Assembly: GCA_903912485.1 (NCBI GenBank)
Contig: CAIWHR010000323.1
Coordinates: 1-58,739, forward strand
Origin: an uncultured beta proteobacterium
Lineage (GTDB): Bacteria > Pseudomonadota > Gammaproteobacteria > Burkholderiales > Casimicrobiaceae
Reading direction: 5' to 3'
DNA length: 58,739 nucleotides
A program made the translations under genes and the position numbers. A model generated the notes under the pieces. The model searched no databases. It was given only the letters and a program-made list of their open reading frames with translations, and was not told the origin of the DNA. Shown here one piece after another: positions 11,941 through 21,002 of this stretch (its first letter is position 1; each line of letters starts with the position of its first letter).

Positions 11941-14110
11941 CCCGACCGGCGTTTTCGGACGGCTGAGTTCTCGACTCCGTCGCCGAAAGTGCCGAGCCGG
12001 ATCCGCTTTGCATGATCAGGCCGCCCGAAATCGGGTCGGTATTGCAAGCCACCAGACCTTCCTTGATCAATTCCGTGAGGCAGCACTCGACGTCGCCTGC
12101 GGGCGGATGGTCAAGATCGAAGGCCATCGCGACCAAGCCGGGCATATCGCCTGCCCGCACACGTCCATCACAGATTTCCAAGATGAACGCCGCGGTTCGG
12201 TTGAGGTAGTGGATGCGGCTACTGTCCCGACGGGAAGCGACGAAGCCATCGGTCACCTCGCTCACTTCCAGGTCGGACGCCCGCAGCGGGCAAAGATCCC
12301 AGTTCATGGCCTCTGCGCGAGCAGGTTGCCGAGTGTCGTCCGAACGAGGCATTTGCAGCCACTCGCTGTCCGGGAGTCTCGACCGAAGCGGATCATCGTG
12401 AATGGGCGAATAGGTCGCAAGCGTGAATTGGGGATGGCGAGCGGCTGTTGCTTCGATGGTCGCTTCGCTCCAATCGTCCGCTAGACGCAAGGCATCGAGA
12501 TGCACAAACGTCTGGCGAACGCCATGCACCTCGAGTGAACCGTGCTCGAGCTCCTTGGGCAGGTCGAGGAGCCATAGCGCGGCCTCCCGTTGCTTCGACA
12601 GACATTCGCCAAGAGTTGCCACCGAGTAGAACAAGGGAAACGAATGCCCGTCGGTCGAGCCAATTGCAACTCCCATTGCCAAAGCTGCCGCAGGCGACAA
12701 TACTGCCTTGACCTCGGTTGCCAGCCACTTGAATTGCTCTGCCCAATCGGCGAAGCCTCCCGGCAGGGGGCGGTCAAAATAGAAGACCGGCCGCCCCACG
12801 TTCCTCACCGAACGAAAAGTGTCCAGCGCCATCGCACGGTACGCCGAATTCGCGTCGACAAAGCCGCTCGCAATCGCCATGACGATCACCGGCTTCTCGA
12901 TGATACTCCTGACGGTGACGTCGAAGGCCGATGCGGCGACGTCCGCGAGTCGCCGGTACGTCTGCTTCGAGGCGCTGCGAAGCTCCTCCAGTCGATCCGG
13001 GTTGAACGCCAACTCGATGCAGCAGTCTGCGAGTTCCCTGGAAGACGTGCAGTTGTGAAACGGATGGGTCACCGGAATGCCTTCCACCGCGTGCTTGTAG
13101 GAAATGACCGGCATCCCGAGGGCGAATGCCTCGACCGCCTTTGTCTTGAGCCCGGTCCCCGCGGCCATCGGAACCAGGACGGCGTCGACCATCGTGTAAT
13201 AGTCTTCCGGCTGGCTGAAGCGGCCGGCGAGCTCGACTCCCGCAGGCAATTGGCCCCAGCTTTCCAGGTCCGCACACATTCCACCCCCGAAGCGAATCTT
13301 CAGCGGCGCGGCGAATCTCGACAACAAAGGCAGCACGTCGCGAACGAAAACCGCGGCATTGCGGGAATTGAAACTGTTGCGCGCCCCCACGATGCCGAGC
13401 ACCAGATATCCGTCGTCGGCAGGGTCACGACGACGCTCCACGTTCAGCGGCGGCTCGACATGGGGCAGCGCAACGACCGGCGTGTCGGTAAGCGTACGAA
13501 AGAAATCGGCCTCCTGATCCTTGATTGCCCAGACCAGGTCGGCACGATCCAGCGCAATCGCTTCCTGGTCGCCCGTCGTGTAGAAGAACTCCGGCGCAAT
13601 GCCCATCCCTTCGAGCAGCTCACGTCTGCCGGTGAACTGATCGTGCATGTCGAGAATCCGCAACGTCCTCGGCGGCGCCAGCTCGAATGCCTTGCTGAGA
13701 TACGGGTAATTGACGACGAAGGCGTCGTACGTTCCCCTCTGGAACAGCCACTTCAGCGTCGGCTCGATGGATTCACGATCCCACCACTCGTCGATGAGGT
13801 GATAGGACCGGCCGTCTTCCGGCGGCGCCTGCAATGGCCTGGCGACAGGCAGCAGGTGGAATCTGTCCCACTGGGATGTCATTTCCTTCACGGCGTCCTG
13901 CGGGATGCACGTGAACGGCCACTCGAGCGGGTAATAGACGAAATGGATGCGCGCGCCGCGCTCCTGAAGCTCGCGGCAGCAGTGATAGATGCGCTTCCGG
14001 TTGCCGGCGTCCAAAGGGTAGGTTGGTGTAGGCGACAGGACGAGAACGTCTTTGCCGTCGAGAGGCATTTCAGGAAGCGCGTCGGTGGCGTGGAGTCGAT
14101 CGATTCGCAT
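11909..14110 (-). CDS. GT4-like glycosyltransferase with central uncharacterised region and C-terminal PqqD-like (RRE) domain
   Basis: N-terminus LVLSPTPTYPLDAGNRKRIYHCCRELQERGA, PMAAGTGLKTKAVEAFALGMPVISYKHAVEGI (GT-B acceptor/donor signature); C-terminus LRASDLEVSEVTDGFVASRRDSSRIHYLNRTAAFILEICDGR...CCLTELIKEGLVA is PqqD-like. Confidence 0.85.
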   Translation of the reverse strand: MRIDRLHATDALPEMPLDGKDVLVLSPTPTYPLDAGNRKRIYHCCRELQERGARIHFVYYPLEWPFTCIPQDAVKEMTSQWDRFHLLPVARPLQAPPEDGRSYHLIDEWWDRESIEPTLKWLFQRGTYDAFVVNYPYLSKAFELAPPRTLRILDMHDQFTGRRELLEGMGIAPEFFYTTGDQEAIALDRADLVWAIKDQEADFFRTLTDTPVVALPHVEPPLNVERRRDPADDGYLVLGIVGARNSFNSRNAAVFVRDVLPLLSRFAAPLKIRFGGGMCADLESWGQLPAGVELAGRFSQPEDYYTMVDAVLVPMAAGTGLKTKAVEAFALGMPVISYKHAVEGIPVTHPFHNCTSSRELADCCIELAFNPDRLEELRSASKQTYRRLADVAASAFDVTVRSIIEKPVIVMAIASGFVDANSAYRAMALDTFRSVRNVGRPVFYFDRPLPGGFADWAEQFKWLATEVKAVLSPAAALAMGVAIGSTDGHSFPLFYSVATLGECLSKQREAALWLLDLPKELEHGSLEVHGVRQTFVHLDALRLADDWSEATIEATAARHPQFTLATYSPIHDDPLRSRLPDSEWLQMPRSDDTRQPARAEAMNWDLCPLRASDLEVSEVTDGFVASRRDSSRIHYLNRTAAFILEICDGRVRAGDMPGLVAMAFDLDHPPAGDVECCLTELIKEGLVACNTDPISGGLIMQSGSGSALSATESRTQPSENAGRVTPQGGPNPA

Positions 14111-14260
14111 GGCATCTCTTCGATGGGATGAAGTCGGCGATTATCAACCTCAACCGCCGGAGGCAGGTGAGATCGGCAAGCTAACTCCGGTTTGGCGCAG
14201 CGGCTTTGAAATCTCGCTCCCGAATCGGGATCCGGATGGTGAACCTCGGGGTATCAGCTT

Positions 14261-15229
14261 TCAGGCGGCCGGATCGCTCTGCTCGATCCGGGCTACGCCA
14301 TCAAAGCCGGAAAGCGACATCACGGTGTAGTGCCAAAGTACGTCCAGTTGCCGCTTGAACAGCGCGGGAGAGTCGGTATCGAAGTGAAGACCACGGATCG
14401 TCCGCTCCCTGGGCGGAAGCTCGAAGAAGTAGCTCATCGCGATGTCCCAACCGCGAAGCGCCGCCCGGTGCGATCCGTCCGGATCGGCGATGAAGTCGGA
14501 AACCGCCTGCCACGATGCGCGCTTGCGAAACCAGGCCTGCGTGATGCGCCGGCGCTCAACCAGGTGCCGTACCGACGCCTGCGGCACGTAGACCGCCAGT
14601 TTCCCCTGGCTGCGCAGGTGACGCATGAGGACCGTTTCCTCGTTGGAGAGCAGAGTCGCGCCCGCGCCGACGCGCCCGAGCCGGGTGTCGAACCCCCCTG
14701 CTACGATAATGGCTGTCGTGCGAAATGCAATGTTCGTCCCCGCAAACCATTCATCGGCCTTGGCGAGTCGGATATCGCCTCCCCAGTCGACAGCCGATAC
14801 GAACGAGAGGAGTTGATCACCCAGCCAGTCCGGTCGGGGGCTCTCCCAGATCGGGTCCACTCGGCCGCCCACGATGTCCACCTCGGTGCCAAAGTCATCA
14901 AAGCCGTGGAGAAGGTTCCCGAGCCACTCTGCGGAGGCAATGGCATCATCGTCCAGATACGCGATGAACTCCGTGCCGCATTCCCGCGCGCCGACATTGC
15001 GTGCATTGGCAAGTCCGGGCGTCTTCTCGACACGGTACTCGAAAAGAGGGAGGGCATGGTACCGGCTGCCAAAGACTGCGGCCTGGCCATGATCCGGGGA
15101 GTTGTCGATCACCAGGATCCGGTACGTCGAGCGAGCCAGCGATTGGCCTTGTGCACTGGCGATCGCTTTCGGCAAGAGGTCGTAGCGATCGTACGTACAG
15201 ATGCAGATCGTGATGCGGGGTTTCGTCAT
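14261..15229 (-). CDS. family 2 glycosyltransferase
   Basis: MTKPRITICICTYDRYDLLPKAIASAQGQS...NARNVGARECGTEFIAYLDDDAIA. Confidence 0.92.
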   Translation of the reverse strand: MTKPRITICICTYDRYDLLPKAIASAQGQSLARSTYRILVIDNSPDHGQAAVFGSRYHALPLFEYRVEKTPGLANARNVGARECGTEFIAYLDDDAIASAEWLGNLLHGFDDFGTEVDIVGGRVDPIWESPRPDWLGDQLLSFVSAVDWGGDIRLAKADEWFAGTNIAFRTTAIIVAGGFDTRLGRVGAGATLLSNEETVLMRHLRSQGKLAVYVPQASVRHLVERRRITQAWFRKRASWQAVSDFIADPDGSHRAALRGWDIAMSYFFELPPRERTIRGLHFDTDSPALFKRQLDVLWHYTVMSLSGFDGVARIEQSDPAA

Positions 15230-15463
15230 TGCTTCCTCAAGTCTCGGCCGACATTCGAGCGGATGCGGGCTCGCTTACGATGTCGCGAGGCTGTCGATCG
15301 AGTTTGTCGAGGCATCGGGGATCTTCCCCAATGGCGAGTCTGATAGTTCTTGCCGTCCCGGTCCATCTTATACCGCCTCGTGTGCGTGCCCCGGACGTCG
15401 GCGGCGGCATGAACCACGTCTCCCGCAGGCGAGACCGGGCACGGGATCCGGCCCGTCGGCGGG

Positions 15464-16729
15464 TCAGTTCACCCGGGACGGCATGAACGCCTCACGGATG
15501 GCCCGCACACCCAGCGCGTGCGCGTAGCCGGCTTCGACGAGGCGCCTGGCGCGCGACGCCAGCCGGCTCGCGAGTGGCGGGTCGCAGATCAGCTCGCCGC
15601 AGGCGTCGGCGAACGCCGCAGACGAATTGGCGCACAGGAAGTGGACGCGATCCTGCGCTGCGATCCCTTCCGCACCGATGGTGGTCGCGACGACGGGCAC
15701 CTGATGCGCGAACGCCTCGAGCAGCTTGATCCGCGTCCCGCCACCGGCCGTCAGCGGGATCACCGCAAGATCGGCCCAGCGGTAATGTCGCGTCAGATCC
15801 GCTGGATTCGCGGCGATTTCGACGCCGGGGAAGGCGGCAAGTGCCGTCACTTCGGGCGCCGGTGCGCTGCCGGCGATGCGCAGGGTCACCGCCGCGCCGA
15901 ATCTGGCGCGTAGCCGGGGCAAGGTCTCGACGACAAACGTGCATAGCCCATCGACGTTGGGGAGATACGACAGATTGCCGACGAACAGGATGTGCTTGCC
16001 CGTGCCGCGCGATCGCGGCGGGCACGGCGGCAGCGCGACGGTATTGGGGACGACCGCAGTGCGGGTTCCCGGAAGCATCGTCGCGATCTTCCGCGCATGC
16101 GCCGTCGTGCATGTCACCACCAAACCGAAGCGCGGCAACCACTCCGCCTCCAGACGCTCGTACTTCGGGGCCTCGGCGGCCGCAACCAGCGACTCGGCGG
16201 ACCGCCCTGCGCGCCCGAGCAGGACGGCGAGTCGGCCGTGCGTCAGCGCCTCGTCGTCGTCGAGGTCCAGGCTCGCTGTCGGTGGGCACGCGCGCGCACC
16301 GGGCTTGAGGAATGGCGCCGCGTAGGGCGCGAGGTAGCTGCGCATGACGTGCACGGCGTCGAAATGCTCGGAAGCGAGCGCCGCCCTGGCCGCGTCCAGA
16401 CAGGGCGTCACCGCGTACCGGCAAAGCGCGGGGCGCGGATAGGCCGCCCAGGCGTTCGCTCGCGCCTGCGGGTCGAGGACTCGACTGCACAAGTCCCACA
16501 AGGGGTCCAGCTTGTCGTCGACCCGCAATACGACGACACGGCGGGCGCGCTCGGCCGCGAATCCCTGCGCGTCATGGCTCCCGCCCGCCACCGGGACCAC
16601 CAGCAGGGTGACCGCGAAGTCCAGCGCCAGCGCCTCGAGGAACACGGCTGCCCGCATGGCAAGACCATTCCCCGTCTCCGCAGGCAGGATCGGGGCGACG
16701 AACAGCAGCGACGGTAGCCGACTCATCAC
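15464..16729 (-). CDS. GT4-like glycosyltransferase
   Basis: LLFVAPILPAETGNGLAMRAAVFLEAL...HILFVGNLSYLPNVDGL...VIPLTAGGGTRIKLLEAFAHQVPVVATTIGAEGI. Confidence 0.92.
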   Translation of the reverse strand: MMSRLPSLLFVAPILPAETGNGLAMRAAVFLEALALDFAVTLLVVPVAGGSHDAQGFAAERARRVVVLRVDDKLDPLWDLCSRVLDPQARANAWAAYPRPALCRYAVTPCLDAARAALASEHFDAVHVMRSYLAPYAAPFLKPGARACPPTASLDLDDDEALTHGRLAVLLGRAGRSAESLVAAAEAPKYERLEAEWLPRFGLVVTCTTAHARKIATMLPGTRTAVVPNTVALPPCPPRSRGTGKHILFVGNLSYLPNVDGLCTFVVETLPRLRARFGAAVTLRIAGSAPAPEVTALAAFPGVEIAANPADLTRHYRWADLAVIPLTAGGGTRIKLLEAFAHQVPVVATTIGAEGIAAQDRVHFLCANSSAAFADACGELICDPPLASRLASRARRLVEAGYAHALGVRAIREAFMPSRVN

Positions 16730-16738
16730 GGCGACAGA

Positions 16739-17920
16739 TCAGGCGGCGGTCGGCGCTCTCGCTCTCATCGCCGCGACCGCATGCTTCGCGCGCAACTCGA
16801 GGTCGTTCGGCGCGAGCGCCGCGGCGCGCGCGTAGTGGGCACAGCTGTCGGCGAGCCGACCCAGCCGGAACGCGCACAGGCCGAGTGCCGCGTGCGCCTG
16901 GGGGCCGAAGATCGACGCGTCGAACGCGATCGGCCCCGCGCCGAGGCTGGCGCCGTCGATCGCCGCCAGGCGCGCGAACAGCGGCATCGCGGCGCCGCAG
17001 TCTCCGGCCTCGAGCAGCTGCCGCGCACGCAGCCAGGTAAGGGAGTGATTTTCGGGGAATCGCCGACATCCCTCGCCGAGCGCCGCCCCGGCGTCCCGCT
17101 TCTGGGCCAGCAGCAGGTCGGCGAGGTGCAGGTAGGGCAGACTGTCGAGCGGCCTCGCCGTACGCCGGGCGCCGACAATCGCGATCGCGCGCCGCCAGGC
17201 CTGCTCTGCACCCGGTTCGTCGCCGAGTCCCCGCCGCGTCAGACCCAGTTGATCCCAGCAATAGACGTGCTGCGGATCCTGGTCGAGCCTGGCTTCCAGC
17301 AGCGGGAGGTTGCGCAGGTGCTTGCGCCGCAGGTCGCCTTCGTAGCCGAGATGATCGATTGCGACAGGGCTGTCGCCGATGCGCCAGCGGCGGCCCGCGC
17401 ACAGGCTTTCCAGGTCCGGTACCAGCGACTCATGGATGACGCCGCGGAACCGCAGGTCGGGCCGCTTGCGGAACAGCCGATATTCGCGATAGCGGGTGTA
17501 GCCGACGGCGGGCCGAAACAGCACCGTCTGGCAGACGTGGCGGGGAGAAGCGAGCAGTGTGTCGACGACCCGGCGATCGAACTCCACGACGCGTTCGTCG
17601 GCGTCGATGTACAGGATCCATTCGCCTCGCGCACCGTCGATCGAGGCGTTGCGGGCGGCGGCGAAATCGCCGGCCCAGACGTGGCCGAGGACCCTCGCGC
17701 CCAAGTCCCGGGCGATGTCTCGGGAGCGGTCGGTCGATCCGGTGTCGACGACGACGATGTCGTCGACATGGTCCTTGAGGGACCGCAGGCACCCTTCGAG
17801 GAAGCGCTCTTCGTCGCGAACAATCAGCGCCGCCGAGAGCAGCGTGCCGCCCAACGCGAACCGGGCCGGACTGGTGTGGGGGTCAGCGGTCGCGGCCGCG
17901 GCGCGCGAGGAAGGCTCCAA
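16739..17920 (-). CDS. family 2 glycosyltransferase with TPR-like C-terminal region
   Basis: LSAALIVRDEERFLEGCLRSLKDHVDDIVVVDTGSTDRSRDIARDLGARV...WILYIDADERV; helical C-terminal repeats. Confidence 0.92.
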   Translation of the reverse strand: MEPSSRAAAATADPHTSPARFALGGTLLSAALIVRDEERFLEGCLRSLKDHVDDIVVVDTGSTDRSRDIARDLGARVLGHVWAGDFAAARNASIDGARGEWILYIDADERVVEFDRRVVDTLLASPRHVCQTVLFRPAVGYTRYREYRLFRKRPDLRFRGVIHESLVPDLESLCAGRRWRIGDSPVAIDHLGYEGDLRRKHLRNLPLLEARLDQDPQHVYCWDQLGLTRRGLGDEPGAEQAWRRAIAIVGARRTARPLDSLPYLHLADLLLAQKRDAGAALGEGCRRFPENHSLTWLRARQLLEAGDCGAAMPLFARLAAIDGASLGAGPIAFDASIFGPQAHAALGLCAFRLGRLADSCAHYARAAALAPNDLELRAKHAVAAMRARAPTAA

Positions 17921-18155
17921 CGGCCGCCATCGCCGTCGCCAGACCGGCGAGGCCCCAGCCGGAGGTCGCCGGAACGCTCACTTGCGTCTGGTTCTGGACC
18001 TGGGCCGCCGCAGCGGCGCCGAGGCTGTCCATCGAGAACGATGCGACGACGGGAGCCGTGTACACCGTCGCGCCGATCAGGATCTTGCGCACTGCGTCCC
18101 GGCGGCCTGGCTCGACTCGCTCCAGCACACGTTCGACTTTCTCCTCATTGCTCAT
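17883..18155 (-). CDS. 90-aa putative precursor peptide: leader with VYTAPVVASFSMDSL motif, short NQT-containing linker, IPTL/PEP-CTERM-like C-terminus
   Basis: MSNEEKVERVLERVEPGRRDAVRKILIGATVYTAPVVASFSMDSLGAAAAAQVQNQTQVSVPATSGWGLAGLATAMAAVGAFLARRGRDR. Confidence 0.75.
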   Translation of the reverse strand: MSNEEKVERVLERVEPGRRDAVRKILIGATVYTAPVVASFSMDSLGAAAAAQVQNQTQVSVPATSGWGLAGLATAMAAVGAFLARRGRDR

Positions 18156-18505
18156 GGTCGTTTCCTCGGCAAGTCCGGCGTGCGGTAGGAAGTCTCGGTG
18201 CGATCGGTTCGGCGAAAGGCGGGAGCATACACCGGTTCAATCGGCGAAGGAAAGCTCCGAAGCCCTGACTCAGGCACTTGAGGACGCGGCCACGCGGCGC
18301 GCCTTGGCCGGGGGCATCGCCGCCTTCCGCGCGCCGGCGGGTGTCCTGCAGGACGCGTTGCGGGCGCGCCAGGTGTCAAATCTCGGCAGGTTGTCCCCTC
18401 GATCCAACCGGAAGAAGCCGATGGTTCCTATGCCGTCAGACTCAACCAGGAGGATCGAGCGGCCACCCCTTCCGATCGGCCGGGAGTAGAATCCGGCCGA
18501 CAATC

Positions 18506-20068
18506 ATGAGCAGCAGACTACTCGCCATTGGGCTTGACGGGTTCGAGATCTCGATCGCCGAGCGGCTCATGGCCGACGGCCGCATGCCGAATCTCAGCCG
18601 GCTCCGTGAAAGGAGCGCGCGGTTCCGCCTGAATCATGGACCGGCCAAGTATTCGGGCCTCGCTTGGGAACACGTCAGTACCGGGCGCACCCCCGAGTCG
18701 CTCGATCGCCACTCCGCCGTGACCTTCGATCCCGAGACGTACGACGTGCGTCAGGAGCCGACGCGCGAAACGCCGGTCTTCGCCAAGATGAAGTCACGCA
18801 CGGTGTTGTTCGATGTTCCGTACTGCGACCTGCAACGCGCAGCGAACCTGCAAGGACTCGCGCAGTGGGGGGCTCACGATCCCGGCGCGCCGCGAAGCTG
18901 CAATCCGCCTTCGCTTGCGGACGAGATCGCTGCAAGGTTCGGGCCTTATCCTGCCGCCGACTACATATACGCGATGGTCTGGCACTCTGCGGAGCAGACC
19001 GCGAGGGCCGGAGCCGCGCTGGCTGCGGCCGTGCGCGTGCGGGCGCAAGCGGCAGAATGGGTGTTGCGGACGCGCATCCCCGATTGGGAGTTGGCGGTGG
19101 TCGTGGTGAGTGAACCGCATTCCGCGCTCGAGCCGCTGTGGCATGGCGTGGATCCTCGACACCCGCTGCACCTCCTGCCCTCCGGTCCCGTGGCGCGGCA
19201 GTGCCTCGAGACCGTCTATGTCGAAACCGACGCGCTCATAGGGCGCCTCTGCGAATCGTTTCCCGACGCCTCCATCGCCGTCTTTGCCATGCACGGCATG
19301 GGCGACAACGGGGCCGACGTGCCGACGATGGTGTTGCTTCCGGAATTGTTGTATCGGCGGGCGTTCGGCCGACCATGGATGCGCGAGATCGCCTGGAGCG
19401 CCGTCCTGCCGGACGGCACGCCGCTGCTGGCGGAAGAGGAGACGTGGAACAACACGATGGAAGCGCGCATCCCGCCGCTCTGGTCCGATGCGGTCAAGGA
19501 GGCTCAGGCCGAGTCCGCGCGGCAGGCACTGCCGATCGCTCACGCCGGGATAGATTGGCAGCCGGCTTCGCGATATCGCCCCTTCTGGCCCTGGATGGAG
19601 GCGTTCGCGATGCCGTCGTTCTACGATGGGCGGGTGCGCCTCAATCTGAAAGGCCGGGAAAGGCTTGGCAGCGTGACGCCGGATCGCTACCGACCGCTGC
19701 TCGACGAGATCAGGGCACTGCTGGAGGAATGCATGGACCCCATCACCTCAAAGCCCGTTGTGGCCGGGTTCTCCGAAAGTCCGAAGTCGCCACTCGACGT
19801 TGGTCCGACCGAATCGGATCTCTACATCTACTGGGAAGGCCTTCCGCTGGGCTTCAGACACCCCGAACTGGGCAGGATTGGACCCGTTCCGTTTCGCCGG
19901 CCCGGAGGGCATTCGGGGCGGTTCGGCTTTCTGTATTGCGTCCATCCGTCGTTGCCCGTCGGCGACCTTGGCGAGGCCTCGTCGTTCGACGTCATGCCGA
20001 CGTTGGCCGCCATCCTCCGCGAAGCCGCACCCGCGGCGCAGATGTCCGGCAAGTCATTGCTTCCGTAG
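18506..20068 (+). CDS. alkaline phosphatase superfamily / type I phosphodiesterase-nucleotide pyrophosphatase-like protein
   Basis: LLAIGLDGFEISIAERLMADGRMPNLSRLRERSA...AVFAMHGMGDNGADVPTMVLLPELL; divergent from the small peptide gene. Confidence 0.8.
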   Translation: MSSRLLAIGLDGFEISIAERLMADGRMPNLSRLRERSARFRLNHGPAKYSGLAWEHVSTGRTPESLDRHSAVTFDPETYDVRQEPTRETPVFAKMKSRTVLFDVPYCDLQRAANLQGLAQWGAHDPGAPRSCNPPSLADEIAARFGPYPAADYIYAMVWHSAEQTARAGAALAAAVRVRAQAAEWVLRTRIPDWELAVVVVSEPHSALEPLWHGVDPRHPLHLLPSGPVARQCLETVYVETDALIGRLCESFPDASIAVFAMHGMGDNGADVPTMVLLPELLYRRAFGRPWMREIAWSAVLPDGTPLLAEEETWNNTMEARIPPLWSDAVKEAQAESARQALPIAHAGIDWQPASRYRPFWPWMEAFAMPSFYDGRVRLNLKGRERLGSVTPDRYRPLLDEIRALLEECMDPITSKPVVAGFSESPKSPLDVGPTESDLYIYWEGLPLGFRHPELGRIGPVPFRRPGGHSGRFGFLYCVHPSLPVGDLGEASSFDVMPTLAAILREAAPAAQMSGKSLLP

Positions 20069-20408
20069 CCCCGGCGAAGCCGCGAGCGACCGCGGATCCC
20101 CTCGCGATCCGTTTGCGTGCTCGGCCCGGTACCGGCCGCCAAGGGATGATCGTCCGACCCCAAAAATCAACCACGATGGCGACCGCCCACGCTAGACTCC
20201 GAAGGCCACGACTCTCCACGCGGTCATCGTCGTCGGATTCAGCGGTCAAGTTCGTCGGAATGCGCACGATGTCGGAATGCGCACGATGAAAGTGGAGAGG
20301 CGGATGGAGCGTGGGGCCGAAGCGGTGGAGGAAGGCCGCCGAGGCGCGCCGCGGGCCCGAATTGGAAACCAGACTACGGTGGCCGGACATCATGACCAGG
20401 ATTCGCGG

Positions 20409-21002
20409 ATGAAGGACCCCCAATCCCTGTTCAACGCCTCTCCCGAAGCGTTCTTCGAGGAGCTTGGCGCCCGATTCCGCAGCCTCGATGCGCGGCTCGA
20501 CCGGCTGGCCGCGCGGCTCGACAGTCTCGCCGAGGTGATGGAGAGCCATCTTTCCAGCGGCATCCCGGTGTCCCGCGCCGCGGGGCTGCGGAGCGACTGG
20601 TCTTACGATGTGCGCACGCCGAACTTCTATTTCGACAATGTCTTCGACCTTGAAACCGGGCCGAACTACGTCAAGCGCTGGGTCAATGCCAGCGGCAGGC
20701 TGGCCGGCACCCTGGCGCTGCCGCGCGACGTTCCACTCGCCTTCGAAATCCTGGTCTGCGATTTCGCGAACGCTCAGGCCGGCTTGAGCTTCGCGCTGAC
20801 GGTCGATGGGCGGGCGCTGCGCTGGGCGGAGCCGGGGCCGCGCCTGTTCCGCGCCATCGTACCGCCCGACCCTTCCGTCCGTGGCCTGGCCTTCAGCCTG
20901 GGTGTCGATCCGGCGCATTGCGGCGGCAAGGATGTCAGCTTCTCCTTCTCCTCCATCACCGTCCATCCAGTGGAGGCCGGCGCCGTCCCGGACGCCGCAT
21001 GA
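20409..21002 (+). CDS. hypothetical protein, coiled-coil N-terminus and beta-rich C-terminus
   Basis: RFRSLDARLDRLAARLDSLAEVMESHL heptads; 4-nt overlap with the following GT2 gene. Confidence 0.65.
   Translation: MKDPQSLFNASPEAFFEELGARFRSLDARLDRLAARLDSLAEVMESHLSSGIPVSRAAGLRSDWSYDVRTPNFYFDNVFDLETGPNYVKRWVNASGRLAGTLALPRDVPLAFEILVCDFANAQAGLSFALTVDGRALRWAEPGPRLFRAIVPPDPSVRGLAFSLGVDPAHCGGKDVSFSFSSITVHPVEAGAVPDAA

Noticed and set aside
18270-18503. 77-aa minus-strand ORF between the peptide and the phosphodiesterase
   Set aside because: No recognisable motif or convincing start context; more likely divergent promoter region.
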